NCBI RefSeq assembly: GCF_035222485.1
Contig: NC_085921.1
Coordinates: 4,154,001-4,218,000, forward strand
Source of the DNA: Podospora pseudoanserina
Lineage: Eukaryota; Ascomycota; Sordariomycetes; Sordariales; Podosporaceae
Direction of reading: 5' to 3'
Length of the DNA: 64,000 nucleotides
This document shows positions 48,301 to 58,326 of this stretch, in pieces; the stretch's first letter is position 1, and every line of letters begins with the position of its first letter. The position numbers and the translations under genes were made by a program. The notes under the pieces were generated by a model. That model saw only the letters and a program-made list of their open reading frames with translations. It did no database searches and was not told where the DNA came from.

Positions 48301-50975
48301 CGTATCGTCATGGTGACTGGCGATCATCCAAGAGCTGCACCTGAAACATCGGTCTCCATGACGGTGACAAAAAAAATGGTGTTGACAGGATCGAGTTGAT
48401 GTGTGGCTGATCACTGCCGGCGGAATCTTTCCGTTTCATTTGGACATCAGACCTGGGAAGGAACACCTGCAGCTGCACGAGGTGCAGGACATGAACCTGC
48501 CTTCCTCACACATCCGTACCTTCCATTTCAAGTCACCACTACAACAGCCACGGCAAGAGCCACCTGCTATTGCCACATTCATCTTAATCTTTTCTTGACC
48601 GCCCTTCAGACAACTGGAAAGTCTCTCCTTCTCTCACATTGTTTCGGACCTATCATCGCAGCTCTTTGGAATATTCTGCCCGAAATGGCTGATGGCACGC
48701 ATTTGACAACCTTCTTTGGAACCTAGATGCGCCTATCTGCCCCTCTCCTCCCCACCCACGCCCGTCTCGACCAGAAACCCCCGAGTCCTGGTCGATACAG
48801 GTCACTGGATTTATCTCCAGCACGAACATGTACCGGTGCATTCTATCCACTGTACCTACCTGCCTTGCCGGCGTTATGGGTATGTTGGGGGCCCATGCAG
48901 CACGCCATCATGCGCCGTCTCCAATACCAGCAGGACGCTTGGACGATATCAGAACCACAGAAAATGAAGTTCACCACCCTTCCTCAGCTTTCGGCACAAA
49001 TTTCAAAACGACAGTGTTCGAGGCCTTCGAGTTCGTTCCGGTTTTTACTAGTACGAACAGGCCGTGGTCGTTGGTGTCATGAAAGCACGTCGTCAAAGTT
49101 CCCACGGACCTCACAATGGTGGAGCAAAATCATTCCAGACAAGCCCATGCCGTTTCCAGGATTTCCTTCCGAAAAGTGCTCTCGGAATTCCAAGTCGTCG
49201 GGCTCCGCTAGTACCATCGCCGACCGAGGTTGTCCATGTTGTAATTTTAAAATACGCACGGCTCTTACCGGTTCATCACTTGGTAAATATGAACTGACCC
49301 AGAATCTACGATGACATACACGGCACCTCTTATTTGTTGCTGAAAAAGACAGTCTCCTTACCCTCCTCCTCCGAGTCATGGCCTTGCAGCAAGTAAATAT
49401 ATATGCCAATTCTCCGACTGGGATTTGTCCCCGAGCGCCGCACCGAAGAAGCGGGATTTCACCACCGAACCGGGCTCCACTCCGGGCCGTTGCGCTAGTG
49501 TCGTTTTGTTGCGCGGTTCCTGAACAACCCCATCAGTCAGAGGGTGTGGGCACGGACTACGACGTCGACGTCGAGGTGTCTTTGCCTTTGCAGGGCACGT
49601 GTCTGCGTGGCATCGTTTTGATTCGAAGTTTTTCTGTGTAGGGTTGGCGATAAGGAGGTGGGCTGTTGATGGGGATCGAGATACGAAGTCTCAGGTGGTT
49701 CTGCCTTTAACCGAGCGTTGCGGCAGATAGATCGGAGCTAACACGGGGTGGTGGTTGAAGAAAGAAAAAGGGGGCGATCTCCTTCGGTAGTGTAGCCGAT
49801 GGGGACTTTTTGGCGTGTGCATTGGGATTAGTTCTGGTTATGTAAGTTATCACAAACATCATCACAGGTTTGGGAAGCAAAGGGGGTTGGATGGGTGGGC
49901 GGTAACCATGGCATGGCATTGTTGGTAGCTGTCAGAGATTCTGGGTAAGTCTTTTTTGGTCGTTGGGCAGAAGAAGCGGTATTCCCTTATTTGATCATAG
50001 CAAAGAATCAGATATGTTTCCGGGTGGTATGGCACCTGCAGTAGTCCTGCATGCGAGAGCTGTGACAACGTTGGATTGATGCTGCTTTTGGCTTAGGTTT
50101 TTGCTTGGGTGTTGGGTTGGGTTGGAGGGGTGAGGGGAATGGGATATAAGTGAAGGGGGGTATAATATGGCGATGATGCCTGGTTGGATGCTTATGTGTG
50201 CTTGATGGGATAGGTTTGCAGTTGGGTATGATGGGTGAGAGAAAGGGTTCATGGAAGCCCAATGGACAAGGTAAGCAAGAGGACGGGTATGGGAATAGAT
50301 GGGAATACGAGGTGGCAAAAGAGAAAAGATTCCGCGCATTACTGATTGCTGCAGGGTCCATGTCAAGAAGAGATGGATGAAACTAACTACAGTCAATAGC
50401 CTTCCGGGAAGCAGGTTTTGTACATGTAGTAGTTGGGGATGCTATGTTTTGCCGGAAGCCGGTGCCGATATGCGGAGCATGATGACCACACAGATTCGGT
50501 GTCTAACTGAACATCAGTAGGTGCTCGTTGGCCGAGTGTTTATGGAGAGCCCGGCATCCAAGGACAATCTGCAATCTCATCTGCCATCGGGCTGTGAGCT
50601 GAATATAAGTGAGATGTACCTCCCGTACGCGGCAACTAGAGACCACGTGCCAGATAGCTGGTCATGAGCACAAGCTTTCTCTCGAGGGACACCTCGTGGT
50701 TAAGGTGAGAAGTTTAGGGTCATTCACAGATTCATCAAACGGTAACCATTGCAGGAGGAGTTCTCCAACCAGGTTATACATGCATCATCACAAGCCCTCG
50801 AGCAGATCACACAATACACAGGAATACACTGGAGCTCACCAACACAACGCTCGTCCTTCCTATCTGCTAGAACACAACTATCTAACAATACAAGCCATCA
50901 GGAACAGCCGTATCTCCTCGAGTATCGTACAGCAACAGACACCAACCAAACTGCCGGTGTTGTACAACAACAACC

Positions 50976-51020
<45 letters not shown>

Positions 51021-51030
51021 GAAAAGAAAC
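45370..51030. other. Gene-poor stretch of about 5.7 kb
   Basis: Longest region without a supported gene. The left end is the PH-domain gene promoter. Open frames up to 226 codons occur on both strands (for example 46820-47500 minus and 46884-47411 plus) but overlap each other and lack domains, splice support or consistent codon bias. A 70-codon plus-strand frame at 47510-47722 begins with a signal-peptide-like segment. A 13-bp tandem duplication lies at 47687-47721 and a CAA repeat near the right end. Base composition is mixed, not the strongly AT-rich pattern of heavily mutated repeats. Confidence 0.5.
50962..51020. repeat. CAA/TTG microsatellite
   Basis: About 18 near-uniform CAA units just downstream of the coiled-coil gene on the opposite strand. 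Confidence 0.95.
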
Positions 51031-52350
51031 TTATCCGTGGAAAAAGTGTAAAGCCTGTAAACGCCAATCAGCAAAAAAAGGTATCGTAGCAAAGAAAACA
51101 AAAAGGAACGATAAGTAGTAAGAAAGAGAGAGAAAATCACCACGGTGAGTACCAGTCTCTTGCCTTTCTGACCCTGGGACTCTCCCAAAAGTCGTTGGTT
51201 GGGGAGGGCCAGCGTTGACGGCGGATTGTTTCCATGTTTGGGAGGAGGGTGCCGTGTGGTGGGTGTTGGAGTTGGATCCTGGGTTGTTGTTGACCTTGGG
51301 TGGTGGTGGTGGTGGTGGGGGTTGGGATTGGGAGGTTGATTGCTGACCTTGGGTGCTGGTCTTCTGCTTGCTGGATTGTTGACTCGGGGATGTGGAAGGC
51401 TGACCCTGAGTGGTAGTAGTTGTTGACTGCTGCCTCTGCAGCTCAACGTCTCCCCCCAACTCCCTCTCCCCATCCCACTCATGACGCCACCCCTCCTCCA
51501 ACCTCATCAACTCGCCCACCAACCTCTCATGCTCCTCCGTCGCCCCATCCTCCCCATACAACTCTCTTCTCAACTGCCCCATCCGGCCATGTATCATGGA
51601 CTTCTCCTGCTCCTCCCACTCCACCTGCTGCTCGTCCCGTGGCGGCTGCTCCCTCCCCTGCCTCTCCGCCTCCAACCTCCCCAACTCAGCTCCCAACCGA
51701 CAATGCTCCCCCAACGCGCCCTCCGTCCAGTCCCGCCATAGATCCGGTTTGATCTCGTCCAACCTACTTTTTATCCTCTCCCTCTCTCTTGTATACTCCT
51801 CTTCTTTCCGCTGCTCCTCGGCCCAATCAGGATGGACAGGCACCCGCTGCAAACACCACGACTGCCCCGGCCCAGAACGGTACATATCAAGGTTATTGAC
51901 GTAATGCTCCCAGTCGACACCCCCGTCCGGATCGTTGACGTCGGCTTCGGTCGCCGAGTCGTATTGGATGTCTGCGAGAGCCATCAGATCTTCGTCTTCG
52001 ACTTGTGCGATGGATTGCTCTGCTTCGGGGACGGACATGGATTCTAGAGGTTGGAGGTAGGGGGTAGTGGGGGAGGTGTGAGTCGAGAGTTGTGAGGTCC
52101 GAGTCGGAGGGGAGGGGGGTTGGATGGGGAACGGGGGTGAGAGGTGGAAGTCGGGGAGGGGGTGGGGGGCGGATGGGTCAAGTGGTGCTATTCGGGGAAG
52201 TGGAGTGGGGGGTTGTTCGGGTTGGGGCTGGGGAAGGGGATGGCGAGGGGGTGGTTCTGAGGAGGATGAGGATAGGGGGGAGGCGAGGAGGGGGTGCCGA
52301 ATGAGTCCGAGTCTGAGGGTGGGGGGTGGTGTCATGTATTGGCCTGACAT
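51031..52350 (-). CDS. Pro-rich protein with acidic and coiled-coil segments, possibly the C-terminal part of the F-box gene
   Basis: Open frame of 439 residues from the ATG at 52350 (MSGQYMTPPPTLRLGL). A Pro/Ser-rich first third is followed by EDEDLMALADIQYDSATEAD, DWEHYVNNLDMYRSGPGQSW and a long charged helical region (EEQRKEEEYTRERERIKSRL onward, through GELMRLEEGWRHEWDGEREL) predicted by eye to be coiled coil. A Thr/Gln/Ser- and Pro-rich tail follows. The end is uncertain: after GSERQETG a donor-like GTACTC could splice out about 100 nt to an acceptor at TTTACAG, changing the last residues. The frame continues upstream beyond the ATG, and coding-like sequence in two frames links it to the acidic F-box gene, so it may not be a separate gene. 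Family unknown. Confidence 0.55.
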   Translation of the reverse strand: MSGQYMTPPPTLRLGLIRHPLLASPLSSSSSEPPPRHPLPQPQPEQPPTPLPRIAPLDPSAPHPLPDFHLSPPFPIQPPSPPTRTSQLSTHTSPTTPYLQPLESMSVPEAEQSIAQVEDEDLMALADIQYDSATEADVNDPDGGVDWEHYVNNLDMYRSGPGQSWCLQRVPVHPDWAEEQRKEEEYTRERERIKSRLDEIKPDLWRDWTEGALGEHCRLGAELGRLEAERQGREQPPRDEQQVEWEEQEKSMIHGRMGQLRRELYGEDGATEEHERLVGELMRLEEGWRHEWDGERELGGDVELQRQQSTTTTTQGQPSTSPSQQSSKQKTSTQGQQSTSQSQPPPPPPPPKVNNNPGSNSNTHHTAPSSQTWKQSAVNAGPPQPTTFGRVPGSERQETGTHRGDFLSLSYYLSFLFVFFATIPFFADWRLQALHFFHG

Positions 52351-52684
52351 GAAGGTACTAATTTCTTCGGGGGGATGGGGATGGTCTCGAGTTCGAAGTC
52401 GTTGAAGTCGAGGTCGGAGGAGGAGTTGGCGTCTGGGGGGGAGTGTTGGTGGAGGGTGATGTTGGAGGGATCCCAGAGGTGCTGTTCGGGGGGGAGGTGA
52501 GTGGTCGCTTGACTGATGGCGTGGGCGCCGTGAGAGGGATAGGTTTTGTGAGGAAGGGAGCTCAGGGCCGAATAGAATGGGGTACTGCTCTGATATGGGA
52601 AGGGCATTGAATGAGGCTGGGTTTGGGGGCAGAGTTGGGGGTGAGGACCAGATGGTGTCGAGGTGGTTGTCGTGGTTGATGACG
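52351..52684 (-). other. Coding-like sequence in two frames between the coiled-coil and F-box genes
   Basis: On the minus strand one frame reads ALADVINHDNHLDTIWSS and another reads QATTHLPPEQHLWDPSNITL and SSSDLDFNDFELETIPIPP. A GT-AG intron of about 78 nt (donor at GAGCA/GTACCC, acceptor CATCAG/TCAAGC) would join the two in phase. This suggests exons of a larger gene model that I cannot close at either end. Confidence 0.4.
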
Positions 52685-55108
52685 TCAGCTAGGGCTTGGG
52701 GAGGGGGGGGACTGAAGATGAGGAGGAGGAGGAGAAGGAGGAGGAGGAGGAGGAGGAGGAGAAGGAGGAGGAGGAGGAGGAGGAGGTGGTGGTGGTGCTG
52801 GACGGAGAACAACAGTGAAAGGGGGGCTGTCGATTTCCATTTTGTCATCCTCGAACTCCTCCCAGCCTTCGTCGTCAAACTCTTCCGACTCAGCGTCGTA
52901 GCCTTCGTCTTCGCCCGTGTTATGGTCTGGGTCAATGATTTCCATCTCCACGTCCATATCCTTATCCACGCTCTCGGCCATGTCCTGGTCCATGTTAGTG
53001 TCCCTATCATCGTCCATGTTCCCAGGCGCAGCCTCAACGACCTGATCGTTCACAACACCAACATCCTCCAGCCTGGGCAGTTTCGTGGCCCTAGGTGGAG
53101 ACTCCGACTCATCACTAGACACCACCGTAGCCGCCGCCATAGCAGCCTTCATCCTGAACAGCACCTGCCGGTGAATCTCAGCCGTCTCCTCCTTCCAGTC
53201 CACCTTCGGATCCGGCACCTTGATCTTAAACTCCTTCCCCTTAAACCCCATAGCCGTAATGTTATACATATCCTCCAACTTCCTCCTCGCCAACCTATAC
53301 ATATCCATCCCCTTGTTCACCCTCTCCTTCCTCGCCATCTCCTTCTCTTCTTCCTTGATCATCTCCTCCCTCTCCTCGTCCGTCAACTCCTTCCACCTCA
53401 CCTTCCTCGCATGCTTGGGCTGCCACATCCCCCTCTCAAAGGGCACATTCCCGCACTCCCCGTTGACAATCTCATTCTCGTGCAAACCCGCCACTCGTTC
53501 CAGCCCAGTCTTTTCCTCCTCGTCCTCATCACTCATGTACATCTCCTCCAAACTCGGCACCAGATTATCCCCAGTCTCGTAGTCGACATGTCCATACGTC
53601 ATCATCCCAAACAAACACTCCCACCCGCACATCGCCCCCAGCCCCCTCCTCCCCCCCTCCATAACAACCAGCTCCTCCGGCCTCATGAGAATCTCGGTCC
53701 CCCCCCTCTCCCACCCCTCAAACTGCCCGACGCCCATGTCATAAATCTGCACCCCCATCACCGGCTCCCCACTCCATATCTCCCTATTCTTCGGCGGCAC
53801 GTCATACCTCAGCTTCAGCTGATGTATCCCCGCCTCGGTGGTGTACCCCTTCCTCCTCAAAAACTTCCACAGCGGACTCAGCCCCCTCTGCCCCATAAAC
53901 AACCTCGCCAGAACAGTCGACCCCGGCCCAAAGACGGGATCGTTGAACAAGAGGACCAACTTTACAAAAAACAGCTGGAAGCGGTACAGATCATCGTCGG
54001 TGAGGAAGCTCTCGTTGCAAAAGAGGGTGAGTCTCATCCTGTTGGTAGGGCACTCTAACACCAGCCAGATCTTTTGGAGGGTGGCGTCCGTTTCCGGGAG
54101 CGTGCGATGACCGTGTCTGGCGAGGACGGCGAGCACGTCACGCACGCGAACCTCCCTTTGCACCACGTGCTGCAGCCAGAGAAGGCCTGGTACAAGACGG
54201 GTTTTGCTCCCGTCGCAGTTGACGTGCATGTCGTCTTCCCCCAGACAGGCCTGGCCCGGTCGGGGGAGGGAGATTTCGTGGTCGGAGCGGGTGCACTTTC
54301 GGCCGAGAGGGTCGGGGATGAACCAGTGGGCGTAGACGGGGGACGAGTAGATCCTCGAGGCCACGGGGGCCATGTGCCGGGACCAGGCAAAGACAAACTT
54401 GCGCATGTTGTGGTTGAGGGTGTTGTGGAAGCCGCGGTGGAGGGCGTGGAGGTTGACGAGGTCTTTGGGGCGGAGGTGCTTGCAGACTTCGATGAGGAGC
54501 TCGGGGGTCGTGCAGAGGGTTGACAGCAGGTCGATGGTCGGTTTGGGACGTTTGGGGGCCCGTTGTGCCTTTTGCCAGGTTTTGATCGATTGCTTCAGGG
54601 AGAGGAAACGTTCCCTCGCGATGGCACGGTATTCCCTCTGCAGCAAGGGGTTATTGTTCTCGAGGCCGTGCTCGATCAGCTGTGACTCCCAGGTGGCTTC
54701 AAACTCCTCTTCGTTCTTGCCAAGGACGGCTGCCTCATCTTCGGACTCTTCCTCGTCAGAGAAGGCGAATTCCTTGGGACGGCCGTGGTAGACGAGCTGG
54801 ACTCTGTCGGAAAGGTTAGACACGGTAGGGATGATTCTCCCGTTGGCAACAACCGAGCGAGCCTCCTCCTCCCAGCGGGTCATGTGGAGGACGATGGAAG
54901 GGACATCGGGCCGGATACCAAGGGCCTCGATCTCTTCCTCTGTTCTCTCTTCGCGAGCGACAACGTTGTCGAAATAGATCCGCTGGGCCTCATTTTGCGG
55001 GTTGGCGATGAGGTCGTCCAAATCCCAGTCATCATCGTCATCGTCAAAGAAATCCAAATCCTGCACGTCATCAACCCAGTCGTTGTCTTCGAGGTCGATG
55101 GCACTCAT
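52685..55108 (-). CDS. Acidic F-box-type protein
   Basis: Single open exon, 807 residues from the ATG at 55108 (MSAIDLEDNDWVDDVQDLDF). A very acidic N-terminus precedes a helical region. Residues about 170-200 (LLSTLCTTPELLIEVCKHLRPKDLVNLHALHR) match the F-box pattern, followed by NTLNHNMRKFVFAWSRHMAP. The middle (residues 200-560) is globular with many Trp and Cys residues. The end is acidic (DDEGWEEFEDDKMEID) and then Pro/Ser-rich, encoded by a microsatellite, with the stop at 52685-52687. F-box proteins recruit substrates to SCF ubiquitin ligases; the target is unknown. The frame is open 29 codons upstream of the ATG but contains no other ATG. Because the stop lies right after a repeat prone to length change, the C-terminus may be longer in reality. 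Confidence 0.75.
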   Translation of the reverse strand: MSAIDLEDNDWVDDVQDLDFFDDDDDDWDLDDLIANPQNEAQRIYFDNVVAREERTEEEIEALGIRPDVPSIVLHMTRWEEEARSVVANGRIIPTVSNLSDRVQLVYHGRPKEFAFSDEEESEDEAAVLGKNEEEFEATWESQLIEHGLENNNPLLQREYRAIARERFLSLKQSIKTWQKAQRAPKRPKPTIDLLSTLCTTPELLIEVCKHLRPKDLVNLHALHRGFHNTLNHNMRKFVFAWSRHMAPVASRIYSSPVYAHWFIPDPLGRKCTRSDHEISLPRPGQACLGEDDMHVNCDGSKTRLVPGLLWLQHVVQREVRVRDVLAVLARHGHRTLPETDATLQKIWLVLECPTNRMRLTLFCNESFLTDDDLYRFQLFFVKLVLLFNDPVFGPGSTVLARLFMGQRGLSPLWKFLRRKGYTTEAGIHQLKLRYDVPPKNREIWSGEPVMGVQIYDMGVGQFEGWERGGTEILMRPEELVVMEGGRRGLGAMCGWECLFGMMTYGHVDYETGDNLVPSLEEMYMSDEDEEEKTGLERVAGLHENEIVNGECGNVPFERGMWQPKHARKVRWKELTDEEREEMIKEEEKEMARKERVNKGMDMYRLARRKLEDMYNITAMGFKGKEFKIKVPDPKVDWKEETAEIHRQVLFRMKAAMAAATVVSSDESESPPRATKLPRLEDVGVVNDQVVEAAPGNMDDDRDTNMDQDMAESVDKDMDVEMEIIDPDHNTGEDEGYDAESEEFDDEGWEEFEDDKMEIDSPPFTVVLRPAPPPPPPPPPPPSPPPPPPPPSPPPPHLQSPPSPSPS
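52720..52787. repeat. AGG/CCT microsatellite in the F-box gene
   Basis: Purine tract of AGG units with a few AAG interruptions. It encodes polyproline with Ser interruptions in the F-box frame and polyleucine in the frame that continues downstream. Confidence 0.9.
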
Positions 55109-55751
55109 GGCGAGGTGGAGGAGGGACAGTCGTCTTGTCTGTGGTCTTTGGTCGTGGTAGGCGAACTTTTGGAATGCCTTCGGGGTCTTTGTCAAAGCAG
55201 TTTCAACAGTGAGAAAATGTCAATGGAGACAAGGTCATTAATTGCAAAAAAGACGAGATGATCTTGTAGTTTTTTCACTGAATATTTCTGTGGGCTGGCG
55301 GCGGTGTGGTCGACATGCGTGTCTATTCACAGCTATTGTCAATGGTCAACAATAGGAGCTCTCAAGAACAATGGGAGCAGCTTATGCGTCACGAGCCCAC
55401 CACCACCAGGCACCCGGCTCATAGCCAACCAACTTCCAGCTCTTATCTCTCTCTACAATAAGAGTTCAGCTCTTGTCTGAAGAGACCTATTCAATCCGAT
55501 AAAACAGAAGTCACAAGTAATTACATCGCAAAGAAGAAACCCGGAAAAAAAAATAGGGCCCAGAAAGTACATTCTAGGAAAACACTACTACTAGCTTGCC
55601 GTCTGCGGCGTGAACACATACAAAAGAAACAGGAAACATGCCATAGCCTCCGACTCCTTTTTCTACAACCAGGAAGAGGAAGAGGAAGAGGAAGAGTACG
55701 AGGTTGGACGAAAATGCCACCGTGAATAACCATGCTGCTGTCGCTCACACT
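55109..55751. other. Upstream region of the acidic F-box gene
   Basis: No gene seen apart from the HAT2 downstream frame beginning at 55752. It contains a short tandem AGGAAG tract (55674-55695). It should hold the F-box gene promoter and the HAT2 3' end. Confidence 0.45.
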
Positions 55752-56051
55752 TCAAAAAGTTTTACCACCCCGAGTCTGTCGCTTGCCCTCGCCGGATTGC
55801 TGCGCGTTCCTGACCAGCTCCAGATACTCATCGTACACAGCTTTGGGCCGGGGACGGTCGCTGTCCTCGCTGCTGCCTTGAGACGATGTGTCGTCGCGAA
55901 TCTCCAAGTCCGCCATGGGCAATTGCTGAGATACACTCTGGTTGTTCCTCTTGTGCCTGAGGACAGTGCTCTGCTCGCTTTCCTCCTGCTTCACCTTCAC
56001 GCCGCCGGGCTCGCCGTGTTTTCTCTTGATGCCTTTCTTGAGCCCTCCTTC
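55752..56051 (-). other. 99-codon open frame directly after, and in frame with, the HAT2 stop
   Basis: The HAT2 stop TAG (56054-56052) is followed in the same frame by 99 sense codons and then TGA at 55754-55752. The encoded peptide starts EGGLKKGIKRKHGEPGG, contains VKQEE (a PsiKxE SUMO-type site) and SEDSDRPRPKAVYDEYLEL, and ends RQTRGGKTF. Codons are mostly G- or C-ending, as in the neighbouring genes. No donor exists near the HAT2 end that would splice around the stop. It may be a readthrough extension, a relic of a longer HAT2, or part of an unrecognised gene. Confidence 0.6.
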
Positions 56052-57512
56052 CTAGGGGATAGATGTTCCGTCGGCGCTCCCCATTTCGTTCATTTCCATC
56101 TCCTGGTTCGGCGGCGAGATGATGCTCTTGGTCGGCTGCCAGATCTGCAGCAAGTTGTCCTCGGCCGCGCTGCAGACGAGCCAGGGGATGTTTTTGTTCC
56201 AGCTAAAGTCGGCCAGATGGTTAGTGTGGCCGCCGTGCATGAATAGAAGCTCCGGCGGTCCATCCTCAGCCTCCTCGGGTGTTTGCTCGTCACCAATAAG
56301 GCTGATATCCCAGAGGATAATCCGGCGGTCGTAGCTTCCACTGCCGAGGATGGCGTGGTCGATTGGGTTCCAGGCCAGAGAGGTAACCGCGTCGTTGTGG
56401 CCCTCGAGCGTGTGGATCTTGCCGGCCTTGAGGTTTCGGAGATCCCAGATACCAATCGTCTTGTCAGCCGAGGCGGTGGCGACGAGGTAGTTGACCTTGG
56501 GGTTCCAGGCGATGGCATTGATGGCATCGCTGTGGCCATCGCGGGCAACGGCAGCCGCCTTGGTGCTGTCAGCGGTGCGGATGTCAATGACTTGCATCGT
56601 CACATCGTCTGATACGGTGCCGATCCAGGACGGGGTGATAGGGTTGTACTGGACATCGTTGACGACATGGCTGTGGTGGGTGTACTTGCGCCAAGGCCTC
56701 ACCTTCTTGTCAGTGCCGCTGTACGAGTTCAAATCCCAAACCATGACGGTATTGTCTTCGCTACCGGTCGCCAACCAGCCAGGCTTGTCTGGGCTCCAGT
56801 CCAGACCGAAACCTTCCTGCGTGTGACCAATGCACTCGAGCTGGGGATTGGGGGTTCCCGTTGGCTGCAAGCTGTGCTTGGTCCGATCGAAAATGAGCAC
56901 CCTCCCGTCGACAGCGAGCGTGGCGATGATGTCGGGATTTTGAGGTTGGTATCGCGCCTTGTTGACTTCACCCGGGTGATCGATCTTTTGCGTAATCGTC
57001 ATCTTGATCACATGCGGCTCGCCAGATCCGCCCAAGTTTCCATGTCCGCCAATCTCGCCGCGGTCCTCATCGTAGTCGCGAGCGCTAGGCTTGACCGGCT
57101 TTGGCACCTCGACGTCGGCGATCTGAAGGTAGTTTGGCTTGCCCTCTGCAGTATGTGTTCCCAGAAGCAGGCGATGGGTCGTGTAATTCTTGTCTGGAAC
57201 GTCCTTAACGTCGGGGAACCACTGGGTGGTCAGTGTCGGCCACTCCAACGCTGTGCTGAGGATCATGCTGTAGAGGAATGGACTGTTCTTCTTCCAGACC
57301 TTGTACTCTGCCGCAAAGTTAGCCGCTGCCAAGTCTCGCGAGCTCAACCAGGAGAACGCCTACCCTCGTTGATGAGTTTTTGCTGCATTTTCTCGTCCTC
57401 GTCCTCTTCCTCCATATTGACTGCAAAGGTTGTTAGTGTCTCTCGCGGCGGATTTGGTGGGCATATATAGCGACATACCGTCCACGTCGTTGACAACCTC
57501 GGAGGGAGCCAT
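56052..57512 (-). CDS. HAT2: HAT2 / RbAp48-type WD40 histone-binding protein
   Basis: Three exons: 57512-57479, 57420-57364 and 57307-56052, introns GTATGT...CAG and GTAGGC...CAG, phases closing to 448 residues. After a short acidic start (MEEEDEDEKMQQKLINEEY) comes the histone-binding N-terminal helix YKVWKKNSPFLYSMILSTAL with EWPTLTTQWFPD, typical of RbAp46/48, then WD40 repeats (GHTQEGFGLDWSPDKPGWLA, DKTIGIWDLRN, EGHNDAVTSLAWNP and others). Family members bind histone H4 (and H3) in HAT-B, CAF-1 and Polycomb-type complexes. The length matches the usual 420-450 residues. It shares an 814-bp divergent promoter with XRN1. The stop TAG is followed in frame by 99 coding-like codons (separate entry). 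The gene identity is secure; which complex it serves cannot be read from sequence. Confidence 0.96.
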
Positions 57513-58326
57513 GGTGGTGATTGCGCTCCTGCAGTCCGCAGATCAGAGATTTGGAGTCTTGAATCGCAGAAAGGCAGGCCGAAGCAGTGAACGAGATGGT
57601 TCTTTGAATTGAAAGAAACCAGTCGCGATTGGATCAGAGGTGTTGTTATCTGGAGTCAGAAAAAGAAGCTTCTGTTTAGTTGCCATGAAACTTTCAATAC
57701 AGAATGAATTCGAAGCAAGGCCACCGCCATCGACTTTCCCAACGCGACGCGACCACGCGACGTTTAATTGATTTTGCGCAAAGCCTTGGAGTAAAGAGCT
57801 TGGGTCTCCAGAAGGTCTGTGCTCGCACAGTTAGAGTACCTAGGTACCTGGGTACTTTGCGGTGGGGGCGAGGGGCATTGTGGCTTCGGCCAGTCAGTCA
57901 CCGGCCATTCGTCGTTTCACAGCCTCACTGTAGCCCGAGGACAACTGCAAGCAGCACCGTCAGTTTTACACCTCTCCAAACTTAACTCAACCCGTCCTCA
58001 ACGTCTAACCCTTCCAAATACGCATATCAGGCACTCGAGCCCCCCTTGCCTATCGCACATCTCCAGGAATATCCCAGTATCCTTTGGCTACGAGTTACGA
58101 CAAAAGCATCTTCTCTGGGACAGACAGCTACTTTCCTCTTGTTTTCTTTCGCCGCCGCTGCGCATCTTACTCTGTACCACTACAAAGCGTGCGACTCCCG
58201 CCAAAAGAAGACCGACCGTTTTTATTTAGTGTCGGCATCACCTTCCACGACGACCCGACCTCGGCTACCACTTCTACGACTAGCTTTCTGCAACAGATTG
58301 CGCCTTGTTGAGCGCTTGCCGGCAGG
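57513..58326. other. Divergent promoter region of HAT2 and XRN1
   Basis: 814 bp between the ATGs. A pyrimidine-rich XRN1 leader occupies the right part. No gene seen. Confidence 0.5.

Noticed and set aside
50609-51118. 169-codon plus-strand frame with polyasparagine
   Set aside because: The frame is produced by the CAA microsatellite and flanking low-complexity DNA; no protein character outside it.
52577-54058. 493-codon plus-strand frame opposite the F-box gene
   Set aside because: Its poly-Arg, His and Pro content mirrors the acidic and Pro-rich codons of the minus-strand gene; no independent features.
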